From assembly GCA_039105265.1 (NCBI GenBank), contig JAPFFF010000004.1:1860001-1924000 (forward strand): 64,000 nucleotides of DNA, in the 5' to 3' direction. This DNA comes from Tritrichomonas musculus. Its lineage: Eukaryota; Parabasalia; Tritrichomonadida; Tritrichomonadidae. The notes under the pieces are model-generated. The model was not told the DNA's origin and did no database searches. It saw only the letters and a list, made by a program, of their open reading frames with translations. This document shows positions 38,642 to 48,583 of the stretch, piece by piece. Position 1 is the stretch's first letter. Each line of letters begins with the position of its first letter. Both the position numbers and the translations under genes were made by a program.

Positions 38642-40084
38642 TTAGATTGATATCCTTTGAGCTAAAGTATGCGCAATTTGAGATGATTTTCTTCTTGGAT
38701 TAGGCCTATTTTCTAATACACTGTTAGCACTCAAAGATTTTGAATATGATGGCGGCTGGAGAGGCGAACATTGCGGAATTTTATTTCTTGATACATTTAA
38801 GGTTTGCTTCGAGTGAGCATTAGTTTGATTATTTGTAGGATCAGAAAGTGAAATTGCATTTGAATTTGGACAAAGACTAATTTTGCTACAAATTGGATTA
38901 GTTGACAATCTACGATGAGGTACTTTTGAAGCACGATTTTCATTATTTTTTCCAAATATAGAAGAGACACTGTGTTGAGGAATTGATAAAGCATATTCGC
39001 TTTCACTTTTGACAAAAACAACATCTGATCTAGAAAATTTGGGGAGAGGATCAAAAATTTTTGTATGATAAGAATTTGATAGATTTTCTTTCAAGCTTAT
39101 ATTACTAATTTTCGAATTATTATCAATTGAATTTTGAAGAATGAAATTTGGCTTCTGGATAGTGCTTTGCTTTAATAAAGGAGTACTTTGATTGATTATT
39201 AATACACCTGCTTTATTATTTGTTATTCCACAATAATTTGAAGCGCTAAAAACAGTAATGACTTTACCATTAATTTCAGTTTGACAACCATTTTCCACAC
39301 ATTGATGCCCACGTATTAGTATTTTTAAATTTGAATTACTGAGAAATGAATTTAATGAATTTGGCCCAAATATACTTCCAGTTCCTCTATTTGATGGAAT
39401 AAACATTGATATTGTATCAGACGGATCAGACCATAATAAATCTGCAACTTTTTCGTTTTTAAAATTCAAAACTGGCCTTTGAATTGAAGTGATTGACTCA
39501 ATATCGTTTATAGATGGACCAATACCACCATGAATTAAAATTGATTCATTATCAATAATAGCAGCTAATGGCATATATGAAAAAGCGTTTTCGAATGCTT
39601 GTGGAAGAGGAGAACTATTTGAATAAATACTAAACAATTCTGCAAAAAAATCTGATCTCTGAGAAATTTCGCCAAATTCATGATTTCCTCTTATAATGAA
39701 AATATTTTGAGGGTATAGAACTTTTAAAATAAAAGTTAAAGTTACCGTCTCCGTGGAAAATTCACCTCTATCGACTAAATCACCAAGAAAAATATATTTT
39801 GTGGCTGGAGGCAAAGGAAACGACTTTAAGATTCTGAAAAGATCAAGAAGTTGACCATGAACATCGCCAACAATAATGCATGGAGATGAAATATTTAAAA
39901 GAATCGTTTCTTCTTTGAAAATATTGGAAACAGACTCGAGTAAGCAGCTTAAAATAGGCTCAGGGATAATTGGTAATTTGAGTCGCCTTTTTTTATTAGC
40001 ATAATCATCAACTGAAATGTTCATTACATCTATGTAGTATTTTAAAATATCAGAAAAGCATTTATTTGGATTAATTACATTCAT
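38642..40084 (-). CDS. PPP-family Ser/Thr phosphatase with long tail
   Basis: The catalytic core (about 60-310) carries all the metal-binding signatures: GDVHGQ (73-78), GDLVDRG (101-107), RGNHE (132-136), HGG (185-187), and a late RGHQC with SASNYCG (about 250-280). This is the PP1/PP2A-type fold. The C-terminal 170 residues are Ser/Asn-rich without domains, much longer than in PP1 or PP2A, and probably regulatory. The sequence is rather divergent, so a specific PP1 or PP2A class cannot be given. It presumably removes phosphate from Ser/Thr proteins in the cytoplasm or nucleus. Confidence 0.88.
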   Translation of the reverse strand: MNVINPNKCFSDILKYYIDVMNISVDDYANKKRRLKLPIIPEPILSCLLESVSNIFKEETILLNISSPCIIVGDVHGQLLDLFRILKSFPLPPATKYIFLGDLVDRGEFSTETVTLTFILKVLYPQNIFIIRGNHEFGEISQRSDFFAELFSIYSNSSPLPQAFENAFSYMPLAAIIDNESILIHGGIGPSINDIESITSIQRPVLNFKNEKVADLLWSDPSDTISMFIPSNRGTGSIFGPNSLNSFLSNSNLKILIRGHQCVENGCQTEINGKVITVFSASNYCGITNNKAGVLIINQSTPLLKQSTIQKPNFILQNSIDNNSKISNISLKENLSNSYHTKIFDPLPKFSRSDVVFVKSESEYALSIPQHSVSSIFGKNNENRASKVPHRRLSTNPICSKISLCPNSNAISLSDPTNNQTNAHSKQTLNVSRNKIPQCSPLQPPSYSKSLSANSVLENRPNPRRKSSQIAHTLAQRISI

Positions 40085-40373
40085 GAAAATATTTCAAACG
40101 AGTATTTTTTTTTCAAACAAGATAATATTTCTATATGTTAGAAATTGAGAAGATATTATTTAAAATTGAATTGATGGGTGTAAATATGTTTTGTAATTCA
40201 ATATAATCTCTATATCTCCATCAACTTTTTTTATTAAAACATTTAATATTTATTCATGATGAAGTATACTTCAAAAAATAATTAAAAATATTAAAAATAT
40301 TAATTTTATTATTTATAATAAATGATTAAATAATAATAATCAAAGAACGTAAATTAGCTTTAGCGATACACAA

Positions 40374-41795
40374 TCAAGAAGATATTTGCTGCTCATATTG
40401 AATAAGCTTTTCTACTAATTTAACAATGCATATCTGTTGCTTGTATGGATACTTAAAATGTAAAGTGATTGGGTTTGATTTAGTTTTTTTTAAAACAGAA
40501 CGAATTTCTTCGACCTTTTCTTTTCCAACAAGGCATTCAATAAATTCACGCAAATCTTCTGCTTTTTCTTCAGGTGTAGATGTTTTTTTAGCATGAGGAA
40601 GGCGCATTGGAATCCCCATAAAATCAATTAATTCAAGGTCATCGCTATTATATCTCTTATCTCCCAAATGTGCGTTTTTTTGATTGATATTAGAATGATT
40701 TTTAGGAATGATTCCGACTCCTTTTTCATTTTCAGCGCCTTTTAATTTTTGATTACTACCATCAGATTTTTCATCTTCATTGACTTGATTTTTTTCCATT
40801 TTTTCATTGCAACAGTCATTGTTTGTATCATTACTCGATCCCAATTTTTCATCAAGAATTTTTTCTCGTATTTCTTTGTTTAATTCATTGTAATCATCTA
40901 CAAACAAGATCTCATTCGGAAAGTCATCTGGAGTAATACCTGGAGCGTACCCGTGAAATATTGAATGAGACAACTCAATTCTTGCTTGAGTTCTGCCTAA
41001 TAATGCAAATGATTTATATTTAATCAATGGTATTGAAAAGAGTTCATTGATTGTTGGCCTATTTGCTGGATCCTTATCAAGCATCATTCTTGCTATTTTT
41101 TGCAAATCAATATCATAATATTTTGGAATCAACGGAGTTTTTGATTTGATAATCTTTTCCATGACTTCACGAGTTGTTCTTCCAATAAATGGATGTTTCA
41201 ACGAACACATTTCATATAGAACACATCCAAGAGACCAAATATCTGTTTTCATGTTATATTCGATACCTTTACAAACCTCTGGCGAGAGATAATATGGACT
41301 TCCTATTTGAGTTTCAAGCATTGCTTGCGTTGTTGGAAGTAGTCTTGATAAACCAAAATCACCAAGTTTAATGATTCCGTTTTTGCATAAGAAAAAATTA
41401 GATGGTTTGATATCTCTATGAACAATCTTTCTATCATGCAAATATTTAACAGCAAGACACATTTGGACAAAGTAGTCAATAATTATATCTTCATTCCAAG
41501 GTTTGCCATTTCTATCATGTATCAATGTTGCGACATCACCTCCATCCGCATAATCCATAAGAATCAAAAGCGAATCTTTTTTAAGAACATGAGACCGATA
41601 GTGTATAATATTAAAATGCTTGAGTTTAGACATAATTTTAATTTCTTCCATGGCCCTTGTGAGTATTTTATTTTCCAAATTGCCAACTTTAATTTGCTTA
41701 ACAACTCTTAAATCTTGAGTATCGATTGATTTTACAAGATAAGCCCTTCCAAAACCACCTTGACCAATTTTCTTCAGCACTCTGAATGATTCCAT
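40374..41795 (-). CDS. NEK-like Ser/Thr protein kinase
   Basis: The kinase domain covers about residues 1-260: glycine loop IGQGGFGRAYLV (10-21), Lys33, Glu51, HRDIKPSN (126-133), DFG (146-148) and GSPYYLSPE (165-173). The short, compact layout and activation loop resemble the NIMA-related kinases, which control flagella and mitosis and are expanded in trichomonads. All catalytic residues are present. The C-terminal 200 residues are acidic, then contain KKTSTPEEKAEDLREFIEC (about 410), and lack a coiled coil. Upstream, TCATTG at 41803-41808 lies 8-13 bases before the start. Confidence 0.88.
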   Translation of the reverse strand: MESFRVLKKIGQGGFGRAYLVKSIDTQDLRVVKQIKVGNLENKILTRAMEEIKIMSKLKHFNIIHYRSHVLKKDSLLILMDYADGGDVATLIHDRNGKPWNEDIIIDYFVQMCLAVKYLHDRKIVHRDIKPSNFFLCKNGIIKLGDFGLSRLLPTTQAMLETQIGSPYYLSPEVCKGIEYNMKTDIWSLGCVLYEMCSLKHPFIGRTTREVMEKIIKSKTPLIPKYYDIDLQKIARMMLDKDPANRPTINELFSIPLIKYKSFALLGRTQARIELSHSIFHGYAPGITPDDFPNEILFVDDYNELNKEIREKILDEKLGSSNDTNNDCCNEKMEKNQVNEDEKSDGSNQKLKGAENEKGVGIIPKNHSNINQKNAHLGDKRYNSDDLELIDFMGIPMRLPHAKKTSTPEEKAEDLREFIECLVGKEKVEEIRSVLKKTKSNPITLHFKYPYKQQICIVKLVEKLIQYEQQISS

Positions 41796-41802
41796 TATGA
41801 AA

Positions 41803-41808
41803 CAATGA
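41803..41808 (-). promoter_or_regulatory. Initiator TCATTG before the NEK-like kinase
   Basis: On the minus strand TCATTG precedes the ATG at 41795 by a few bases, with a second TCATA next to the start. Both fit the trichomonad initiator. Confidence 0.5.
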
Positions 41809-41966
41809 TGTGAAATTTTTTACTGAATAATCAGTTAAGAAAGCATATTTAAAAATTCACTAAAAATACATCAAAAATTGATAAGAATTGACTTAATAAA
41901 TCAAAAAGTTATTTTTCATAATTTAGTAACGGCTTTAGGGACCACCCCCAAATTAGATTTTTAAAA

Positions 41967-42371
41967 ATGAGTTGGATGGACTCTGTTGTTAGCGAAACTC
42001 AACAAGAAGTGGTTGAAGAACTTCAACATCTTGTTGAAGAGAAAGGAATCAAAGAAAAAGTTCTTCAAGATGCTCAGGAACTAGCAAAAATTGCTGCTCG
42101 ACATATTTTAGACGAATCACAGCCTGAATTACAATCATTTCCAAGTATCCCTGTTGATGGTGATAAAGAAATCCAATATCTCCTTGTACTTGAATTTTTA
42201 CAATCTGCAGGATTCAAATTCGCACCAAGTGTTTTAAGATTTGAGAGCCAACATCCAGAAATAGAGCTTAATCGTCGTGAGCTTGGCAAGCAACTTAATC
42301 TTTGTACATATGATCGAACCCCTTATCTTGTTCAACTTATAGAAGAACAACTTAGATCTCAAGATGAATAA
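41967..42371 (+). CDS. FOP/LisH-type small protein (basal-body-like)
   Basis: The 134-residue protein has an N-terminal charged coiled coil (8-50) and then a LisH-type motif, IQYLLVLEFLQSAGFKFAPS (about 69-88), followed by SVLRFESQHPE. This pattern (L..EFL...G...S..VF..ES) is that of the FOP/TONNEAU1/FOPNL dimerisation region, found in centrosome and basal-body proteins. With a size like FOPNL/FOR20 (about 175), a role in basal bodies or microtubule organisation is a reasonable inference. It is divergent from the NEK-like kinase, with 171 bases between starts. Confidence 0.7.
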   Translation: MSWMDSVVSETQQEVVEELQHLVEEKGIKEKVLQDAQELAKIAARHILDESQPELQSFPSIPVDGDKEIQYLLVLEFLQSAGFKFAPSVLRFESQHPEIELNRRELGKQLNLCTYDRTPYLVQLIEEQLRSQDE

Positions 42372-42681
42372 GATCATTTAATTTTGATATTTCATTTTTT
42401 ATTCTATTTAATTAAATATGTTCATTCATTACATTTTTCAAAGTTATTATTTTTTTTTTTATTTTTCAAATGATTACTATTTCTCTTTATTTCGACCTAG
42501 AGAATTTCATGAATAACTGATCACTTTAAATAATACAAGAATATACCTAATTTTGAACATATAGACTCAAATCCTTCTGAAATCTGTTAATATTCGATAT
42601 AATGATATCAATCCTTTTCTACTTAGTATGATGCTCAACTGCTTTTTCATCCTTTTTATAAGTTTCAAAACAAATATGTAT

Positions 42682-42717
<36 letters not shown>

Positions 42718-42786
42718 CATGAATTTTAAGAACAAAATAATAATAACAATTAAATAAAGATAAAATATTAATTTCACACAAAGTCA
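42372..42786. other. Convergent spacer with 29-base A run
   Basis: Space between two convergent genes. It holds a run of 29 A at 42684-42712, the longest homopolymer in the window. No duplicated flanks mark it as a retroposon tail. Confidence 0.6.
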
Positions 42787-45363
42787 TTACATCATTGATT
42801 TCAAAACTCTTTTTGTACATTTCATATCTCTATTGCATCTAAAGTATATAATGACTTTCTGGGCATCAGGCATCCCTTTTGGAGGTAATTGTTGAAGACG
42901 AACAAGTTCAAGGGCTGATATTCCTTGATACAGTTCATCTTCCCATTTATCTATATCTTCATCCTCATCAGTCATATCATCAAAACTGCTTGTTTCATTG
43001 TTAATTGTTGAATGGAGTTTAAAGCTGTCTGTTGATGACAATCGGAGAGAACGAGAAAGTTTGGCAGTAGATGGGCGTATAGTATTTACCACAATTTTAC
43101 TACCATCATGAACACCAAGACCATCAAAAATGAGGTCGTCAGTGAGCATCTTTCCACCAAAGAAAAAGTCTATTTGGTCGGCAACAACCGAATGATTTCC
43201 AAAATCATCAACAGATGAAGAAAGATCAGATTGACTTGAGCCATTATTTTTAGTGACAGGAGTTGTGTAAGAAAGACTTGGATTAGGACTCAAATCAGAA
43301 TTTGAGTCTTGTGAAGATAAAGTTTTTGATGGAGATTTGGAATTTTTCGTAGATTCAATTTTTGAGGTGTGATGTTGGGTTTTGTTTGACATTTCTTCGG
43401 CAACTTTTTCTTTAATATCTGCAACAGTACTAAGAGGAGGAACATTAAGAACAAACTTTTGATGGCTGGAGTCAGTAGTTAAAAATGTAATCTTAAACGG
43501 TTTTCGAGGTTTCATAACTGTTAATGGCGTTGACAATCGAATCTTTTCATCACTATTTTCAACCAAAACGATTATGCAGCCATCAACTGGAATTCTTAAT
43601 TTTCGTAATAAAATTTTATCTGATAAATTTTTACAATTGTAAATCAAAGTGATATCTTTGGGCTCTTTGTTCAGTTCACCAGCAACAGCTTCTCTTGCTT
43701 CTTTAACAGTGGCTGCTTCATCGAAATAAAATGCAACGAGCTTATCGTTATCTTCGCCATCTTCTTCTTCATGATCAATTCTGAAGAAATATTGAATTTT
43801 TCCTTCACCAGGTCGTGTTTCATTAACATGGACAACGATCATTATTGGCGTTGTTCCGTGATATTCTGATATGCTCATTATTTGTACGGAGTCATCATTC
43901 AATTCTTGGCCTTTTAAGTTCAAAGTAATTGTATCTGCAGGACAGTTGAGAAGTTCTGAAAATTTATGTTTAACGTCTCCAATTGTGTCATTGGATGTTA
44001 ACATAATACTTTGAACATTTCCATTTGGTAATTGAAATGGAAGTGGCAATTTGATTCCAGATGTTTTGTTATCTTCATTTGGTTCATCATTGTTATCTTC
44101 ATCAAACATAAATGTATTCTCGTCATCACTTTCTTCTTCTTCACTTCCACTGATTTCAAATTGAAATTGCACCCTATTTTCTTCTTCTTCATTGTTTCTG
44201 TTCTCTGCATCATTATCATCAATAATTTCAGAAGGAGCACTTTGTTCTGGTAATTTTTTGCTGTAATTACTTCCAGTTTTTGATTTTGGACTTGAATGAT
44301 TTTTACCTTCTGGCTTTGGCAAGATAACTTTCTTCCCTTTTTCGACAACAATTTGTTGATGTTGTCTTGGACTGCTAGCTGGACTGAGATTTGTGCTATT
44401 ACTGCAACTGCTATTCGTTCCATTCTTTTTACTACTGTATGGTGAGGACCGTTTGGCTGGAATTCGCGATTTTTCTGGACTTTTATATGCTGAAAAACGA
44501 AGTGGTATAGTTTCTTTTGTCTTCTTCGTCTTTGGTTTAGATATTTGTGCATTTCCAATTATATTGTAATTGGAACCTGCAGAATTTTGCAAATTATTTG
44601 TCTCGTTATCATTGGATATATGACCTGAATGATCAGGAAATGATGCTCGTATCGGCTGGCAGTGCATGAATTCATTTGAAATCATTTTGGAATCTCCTGA
44701 ATTTTTGGGATTTAGTGAATTTTCTCCGCTATTGCTATTCCCTGAAATTTTCAAATTAAAATGGCGTGGGGATCTTTTTTCTTTTTTCTGAGGAGGGGGT
44801 GGTGGTTCGTTCTCAAATAAATGAAATTCAACAGTGTTATCAAGAGAACGGCTATTGTTTAAAAGATTATCATCACGGATTGAGACAATTAAGCAGTCAT
44901 GCTTTCGGATATTCAAATCTTCTACAATAGAATTATCATTAAACATTGTTTCTCCTTTTAATAAAATAATTTTCGATGGATCTCCATTTGTTTCTAATGC
45001 AAAATGCTCATTTGCTAAATACTTCTTGATATCATGAACAGTTTCGTTTTTAGCAAAAAATGCTGACACGGATTTATTATTGTCTTTTAAAAATCGAAAT
45101 AGAACAGTATAGGATTTTTGACTGTGTTCGACATATATAAATTTATTTTCAAAGCGAGCTATCTTTTCAAGCTTCCAGCTGTCTGAAGCATACTGGTGAT
45201 TCGCTATAAATTTAATTGTTTCAAGAGAGCCTATAATTTTTCGATTTTGGATAAGTGTTATTTTAACACTCCTTAAAGGGGTTATTGATTTGAATTCATG
45301 CTCATAAATTGTGCCACTTGGTAAAACAAATTTGTACTTGTTTAGTCCCTCATTTGATTTCAT
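42787..45363 (-). CDS. Protein with about four ubiquitin-like domains
   Basis: The 858-residue protein shows beta-grasp segments near residues 84-160 (ILLKGETMFNDNSIVEDLNI), 434-518 (ITLNLKGQELNDDSVQ), 525-606 (ITLIYNCKNLSDKILLRKL) and 620-770 (IDFFFGGKMLTDDLIFDGL), the last split by a Ser-rich insert. Each has the ubiquitin-type order of strand, helix (TVADIKEKV or similar), then a K.L.D...L loop. Linkers are long, acidic or Ser/Pro/Lys-rich. No terminal Gly-Gly is present, so these are built-in domains and not conjugated tags. The C-terminus is a short helical and Cys-containing tail. Function unknown; a scaffold in ubiquitin-type recognition is plausible. Confidence 0.7.
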   Translation of the reverse strand: MKSNEGLNKYKFVLPSGTIYEHEFKSITPLRSVKITLIQNRKIIGSLETIKFIANHQYASDSWKLEKIARFENKFIYVEHSQKSYTVLFRFLKDNNKSVSAFFAKNETVHDIKKYLANEHFALETNGDPSKIILLKGETMFNDNSIVEDLNIRKHDCLIVSIRDDNLLNNSRSLDNTVEFHLFENEPPPPPQKKEKRSPRHFNLKISGNSNSGENSLNPKNSGDSKMISNEFMHCQPIRASFPDHSGHISNDNETNNLQNSAGSNYNIIGNAQISKPKTKKTKETIPLRFSAYKSPEKSRIPAKRSSPYSSKKNGTNSSCSNSTNLSPASSPRQHQQIVVEKGKKVILPKPEGKNHSSPKSKTGSNYSKKLPEQSAPSEIIDDNDAENRNNEEEENRVQFQFEISGSEEEESDDENTFMFDEDNNDEPNEDNKTSGIKLPLPFQLPNGNVQSIMLTSNDTIGDVKHKFSELLNCPADTITLNLKGQELNDDSVQIMSISEYHGTTPIMIVVHVNETRPGEGKIQYFFRIDHEEEDGEDNDKLVAFYFDEAATVKEAREAVAGELNKEPKDITLIYNCKNLSDKILLRKLRIPVDGCIIVLVENSDEKIRLSTPLTVMKPRKPFKITFLTTDSSHQKFVLNVPPLSTVADIKEKVAEEMSNKTQHHTSKIESTKNSKSPSKTLSSQDSNSDLSPNPSLSYTTPVTKNNGSSQSDLSSSVDDFGNHSVVADQIDFFFGGKMLTDDLIFDGLGVHDGSKIVVNTIRPSTAKLSRSLRLSSTDSFKLHSTINNETSSFDDMTDEDEDIDKWEDELYQGISALELVRLQQLPPKGMPDAQKVIIYFRCNRDMKCTKRVLKSMM

Positions 45364-45755
45364 ACTTTGAATCTCGTAAAGCTATTTTGAATTATTATTT
45401 TTGTACGTTTTATCAATTTAACGGTTTATTTCTAAAATGTTTTTTATTTATTTAGCAATAGTGTGCGAAACCTCTGAAAAAGGTTGCTTCTTTTTTTCAA
45501 AATATAAATATGAATATATATATACAGGTAATACTAAAAGATCGTTATATTTATATTAGAAATTATAATTGTATTATTCCTTGTGCAAGAGCTTGTAAAT
45601 ACAAGTTTTTCTAAATATTTTAAAATTCTATATTTAGGTTAAATTTTGTTATAAGCGTTGAAAATTTTGAATAAATTTTATAGATAATTCAGAAAAATTT
45701 CAATTTAGCTTTCAATTGTGTAATACAATTATTTTATTCATTTCCCAAATAATTC
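45364..45755. other. Divergent promoter spacer
   Basis: 392 AT-rich bases between divergent starts. GTACGTTTT and TTAACGG lie close to the left gene (about 45402-45423). TCATTT lies at 45738-45743 before the Myb gene. No gene is seen. Confidence 0.5.
45738..45743 (+). promoter_or_regulatory. Initiator TCATTT before the Myb gene
   Basis: TCATTT lies 13-18 bases upstream of the ATG at 45756, the spacing and sequence of a trichomonad initiator. Confidence 0.6.
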
Positions 45756-47009
45756 ATGAATTTATTTAATGCGCCTCATTCCACACATCTAAACTTATCT
45801 CCTCAAGCATTTAGTTATCCAATTCAACCCAAAAAATCGGTCAGCTCGAAAAAAAATGATAATCATGTATTTAATAATGAAATATATTCGTATATACTCC
45901 AGAATGCCAATATTTCGATCCCTAATACAAATCAAAAAAATTCTAGTAAAAAGAAGATAACTCGGATGAAATTTACACCTCAAGAAGACAATGAGCTTCT
46001 CGAACTTGTCTCGAAATATGGTGATCAAAATTGGAAAATTATTTCCGAAGAAATGTCAAAAAAAAATAATTGTTCCCAATCTCAAAATGGCCAAGTAGTA
46101 AGAACTCCAAGGCAATGCAAAGATCGCTATACAAATTACTTGAGTCCGGACATTAATAAAGAAGATTGGACTGTTGAAGAAGACCAGTGTCTTATACTTA
46201 ATTTATCATTTAGACGTTTTCAATGGAGTACATTGAAAAAATTTTTCCCTGGACGTTCTGAAGTTGCTCTAAGGAATCGTTTTAATTATATTCATCGAAC
46301 TTTTATGCGTCACATTAAGCCGCGAATTGCAAATAGCATATCTCAAATGCCATTATCTCAAAAAAATGGCCTCGTTGAAATTAGTAAATCAAATGAGGCC
46401 ATTCAGGAAGGGTCAGATCAGAAAATGATTTCTACTATTTCTCCTGATCAAGATCAATTTTTAAAGCAATTCAATCTAGCTAATCCATCATATTGGGATT
46501 CATTTCAATCACATATTTTAAATTTTTATAATGAAAATATTCATCCATTAAACTCAAATAATAAATTTTCTGTATTGCCAGTACAAAATAAAAATGATAA
46601 TAGCAATTTAAGCACAAGTCCAAACTCCATACTTAAAATGCCTTTTAATAATGCTCTTTGTTCAAATGTAAGTAATAATGATTTTAATCAAGATTCTAAT
46701 AATATTATTAATTTAAGTAATATTAATCGTATTAATTTAAACAATCAGAGAAAAGATTTGAAAATGATAGTTAAGAAAAATATTACCATTCCACAGCAAT
46801 GGATTGAAGCAGCTAACACAATTATAACTGCAACTCAAACTGAAGAAGTAAAGATGTCAATATCAGAAATTCAAAAAAAAGCTGAGTCGTTATATGGGAT
46901 TCTAAAGAACCGCGCATTTTTAGCACAGCAAGAGAAAATGGCTGATTTATTTAACATTAATTCTGAAAATGAGCAGTATGATGACATAACAATGTTCGAA
47001 ATGATTTAA
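45756..47009 (+). CDS. Myb R2R3-type DNA-binding protein
   Basis: Two Myb/SANT repeats lie in the first half. Repeat one is about 73-130 (FTPQEDNELLELVSKYGDQN, WKIISEEM, then PRQCKDRYTNYL) with a Gln/Ser insert at about 102-117. Repeat two is about 137-181 (DWTVEEDQCLIL, WSTLKKFFPGRSEVALRNRF). The spaced Trp/aromatic residues are present. The rest is Asn/Ser-rich with a C-terminal helix. Trichomonads have many such Mybs, several known to bind promoters, so a nuclear transcription regulator is likely. Specific target unknown. Confidence 0.9.
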   Translation: MNLFNAPHSTHLNLSPQAFSYPIQPKKSVSSKKNDNHVFNNEIYSYILQNANISIPNTNQKNSSKKKITRMKFTPQEDNELLELVSKYGDQNWKIISEEMSKKNNCSQSQNGQVVRTPRQCKDRYTNYLSPDINKEDWTVEEDQCLILNLSFRRFQWSTLKKFFPGRSEVALRNRFNYIHRTFMRHIKPRIANSISQMPLSQKNGLVEISKSNEAIQEGSDQKMISTISPDQDQFLKQFNLANPSYWDSFQSHILNFYNENIHPLNSNNKFSVLPVQNKNDNSNLSTSPNSILKMPFNNALCSNVSNNDFNQDSNNIINLSNINRINLNNQRKDLKMIVKKNITIPQQWIEAANTIITATQTEEVKMSISEIQKKAESLYGILKNRAFLAQQEKMADLFNINSENEQYDDITMFEMI

Positions 47010-47149
47010 CATTTTAAATCTAATATATTTTTCTATGTAAATATTATATAAGCCTTATATTATAATTTTTTTTAATTAAATACAACAAAATGGAACAAAA
47101 TTTCATAATTTTCGCTAAACATTAATCAATGTTTAATAAGAACAAAATT

Positions 47150-48583
47150 TCATAATGATCTGTTAAATAAGAACTCTTCAAATTCGTCGATGGCATCTTC
47201 ATGTTGTGTATCCCTTTTTGTAAAGTTTAAAACTTCAGTTGCCATTTTTTCAATATTATCAGAATCTGATTCAACAAGTTCTTCCAAAACTTGAAACAGC
47301 TGAGCATTTACAAACATGGGAAGTACACTTGCTGGAACCTGTTTGTAAATTTCAATAAAAGCTTGTAGTAATGTAACTCGAATGTTAAAATTATCAGAAA
47401 TAAAATGATTCATCATTGATTCAAAAAGTCCACTTTTAAGAAGATCATCAATAATAAAGCAAACTTTAAACATAACATTAATTAAAGCAATAGCTACATC
47501 TGCTCTTGCAGCATTATCTTTTAGTTCAAGACCATTTTTAAAAATTTCTAAAGGGATTTCATTAATTACTTTTGATTGAATGTCAAAAATAAGATCTTCG
47601 TTTCCCAATTGTTGATCGTTTTCTGAATTATTGAATAAATTTAATAATGAAAAAGGTATGGTCGCACTGGGAACACAGCAAAAGCAAAATCCTAGTGCTG
47701 ATATGGAATAAGTTTTCCCAAGATCTGACATTTTGGACATTGCATTCATCAATTTGATGTGATTATTGTAAACAATAAATAAAGATATTGTTGAGTGATT
47801 GATTGAAACGTAATTATAACATCCTCGAGCGCATTGATCAAGAATGTCAATTTCAAAATTTTGAAAATTCTCTAGAATAATTGTTAATTGATGTAAGAGT
47901 CTGGTTGTGGTTTCAATGGGTAAATCGAATTTAATATCTTGCTTAATACATGTTTGAATTATTGATGTCAAAGATTTAAGATAAATTGGTGGAATTTGAA
48001 GTATTGGAATTCTTATCAAATAATCGTAGCTTCCCGACTCAAAAAAAGTTTCTTTGTGTAAAAAGCTTAGATCAATCATTTTATTTATGACAGAAAAACA
48101 CGTCTTCATTTGATCTGGGTTTGATATTGATTCTATATATGTTAAGAAAAAAGATTCTTTCTTTTTAGAATTTGGATTGAAATACGCCTCAACTGAAAAA
48201 ATTTGGTCTAAAATATTCATTGATAGTTTTGATACTTCAATTAATTTTTCATCTTTAGAATTATCACATGCGCCTGAATCTTTTTGATAATTGTCCGTAT
48301 CTACGATTTCAATGAAAGAGTTTAAATAATCAATGATTTGGTATATATAATTTATCATAAAATCTATACTTTTATATTTGTTGATAAGCGAAGTAATAGT
48401 TCTTAAATTTGATAAAATGATATTTGCATCTTTTGATTTAAAGTTCTGCAAAATATCATCAAAATTTACTGCTTCAATTTTAATATTTGGATCTTGAATT
48501 GAATTATCTATTTCTTGATGTTCATCTGGTTCTACAAAACGAGTTTCTCTTCTTTCATTAAAAAATTCATTACTTTCATTCAT
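47150..48583 (-). CDS. Armadillo-like helical protein (477 aa)
   Basis: The protein is nearly all helical, with repeated hydrophobic helix pairs from about residue 45 to 465 (for example PVSLTSIIQTCIKQ-type segments and ALINVMFKVCFIIDDLLKSG about 385). It resembles armadillo/HEAT solenoids. The N-terminal 30 residues are charged and polar. A leading basic patch like that of importin alpha is weak. It could be a divergent importin-type or a trichomonad-specific scaffold protein; no specific family is assigned. Confidence 0.65.
   Translation of the reverse strand: MNESNEFFNERRETRFVEPDEHQEIDNSIQDPNIKIEAVNFDDILQNFKSKDANIILSNLRTITSLINKYKSIDFMINYIYQIIDYLNSFIEIVDTDNYQKDSGACDNSKDEKLIEVSKLSMNILDQIFSVEAYFNPNSKKKESFFLTYIESISNPDQMKTCFSVINKMIDLSFLHKETFFESGSYDYLIRIPILQIPPIYLKSLTSIIQTCIKQDIKFDLPIETTTRLLHQLTIILENFQNFEIDILDQCARGCYNYVSINHSTISLFIVYNNHIKLMNAMSKMSDLGKTYSISALGFCFCCVPSATIPFSLLNLFNNSENDQQLGNEDLIFDIQSKVINEIPLEIFKNGLELKDNAARADVAIALINVMFKVCFIIDDLLKSGLFESMMNHFISDNFNIRVTLLQAFIEIYKQVPASVLPMFVNAQLFQVLEELVESDSDNIEKMATEVLNFTKRDTQHEDAIDEFEEFLFNRSL

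Noticed and set aside
42684-42712. 29-base A run as a retroposon tail
   Set aside because: No adjoining body of a SINE or LINE and no duplicated flanks.
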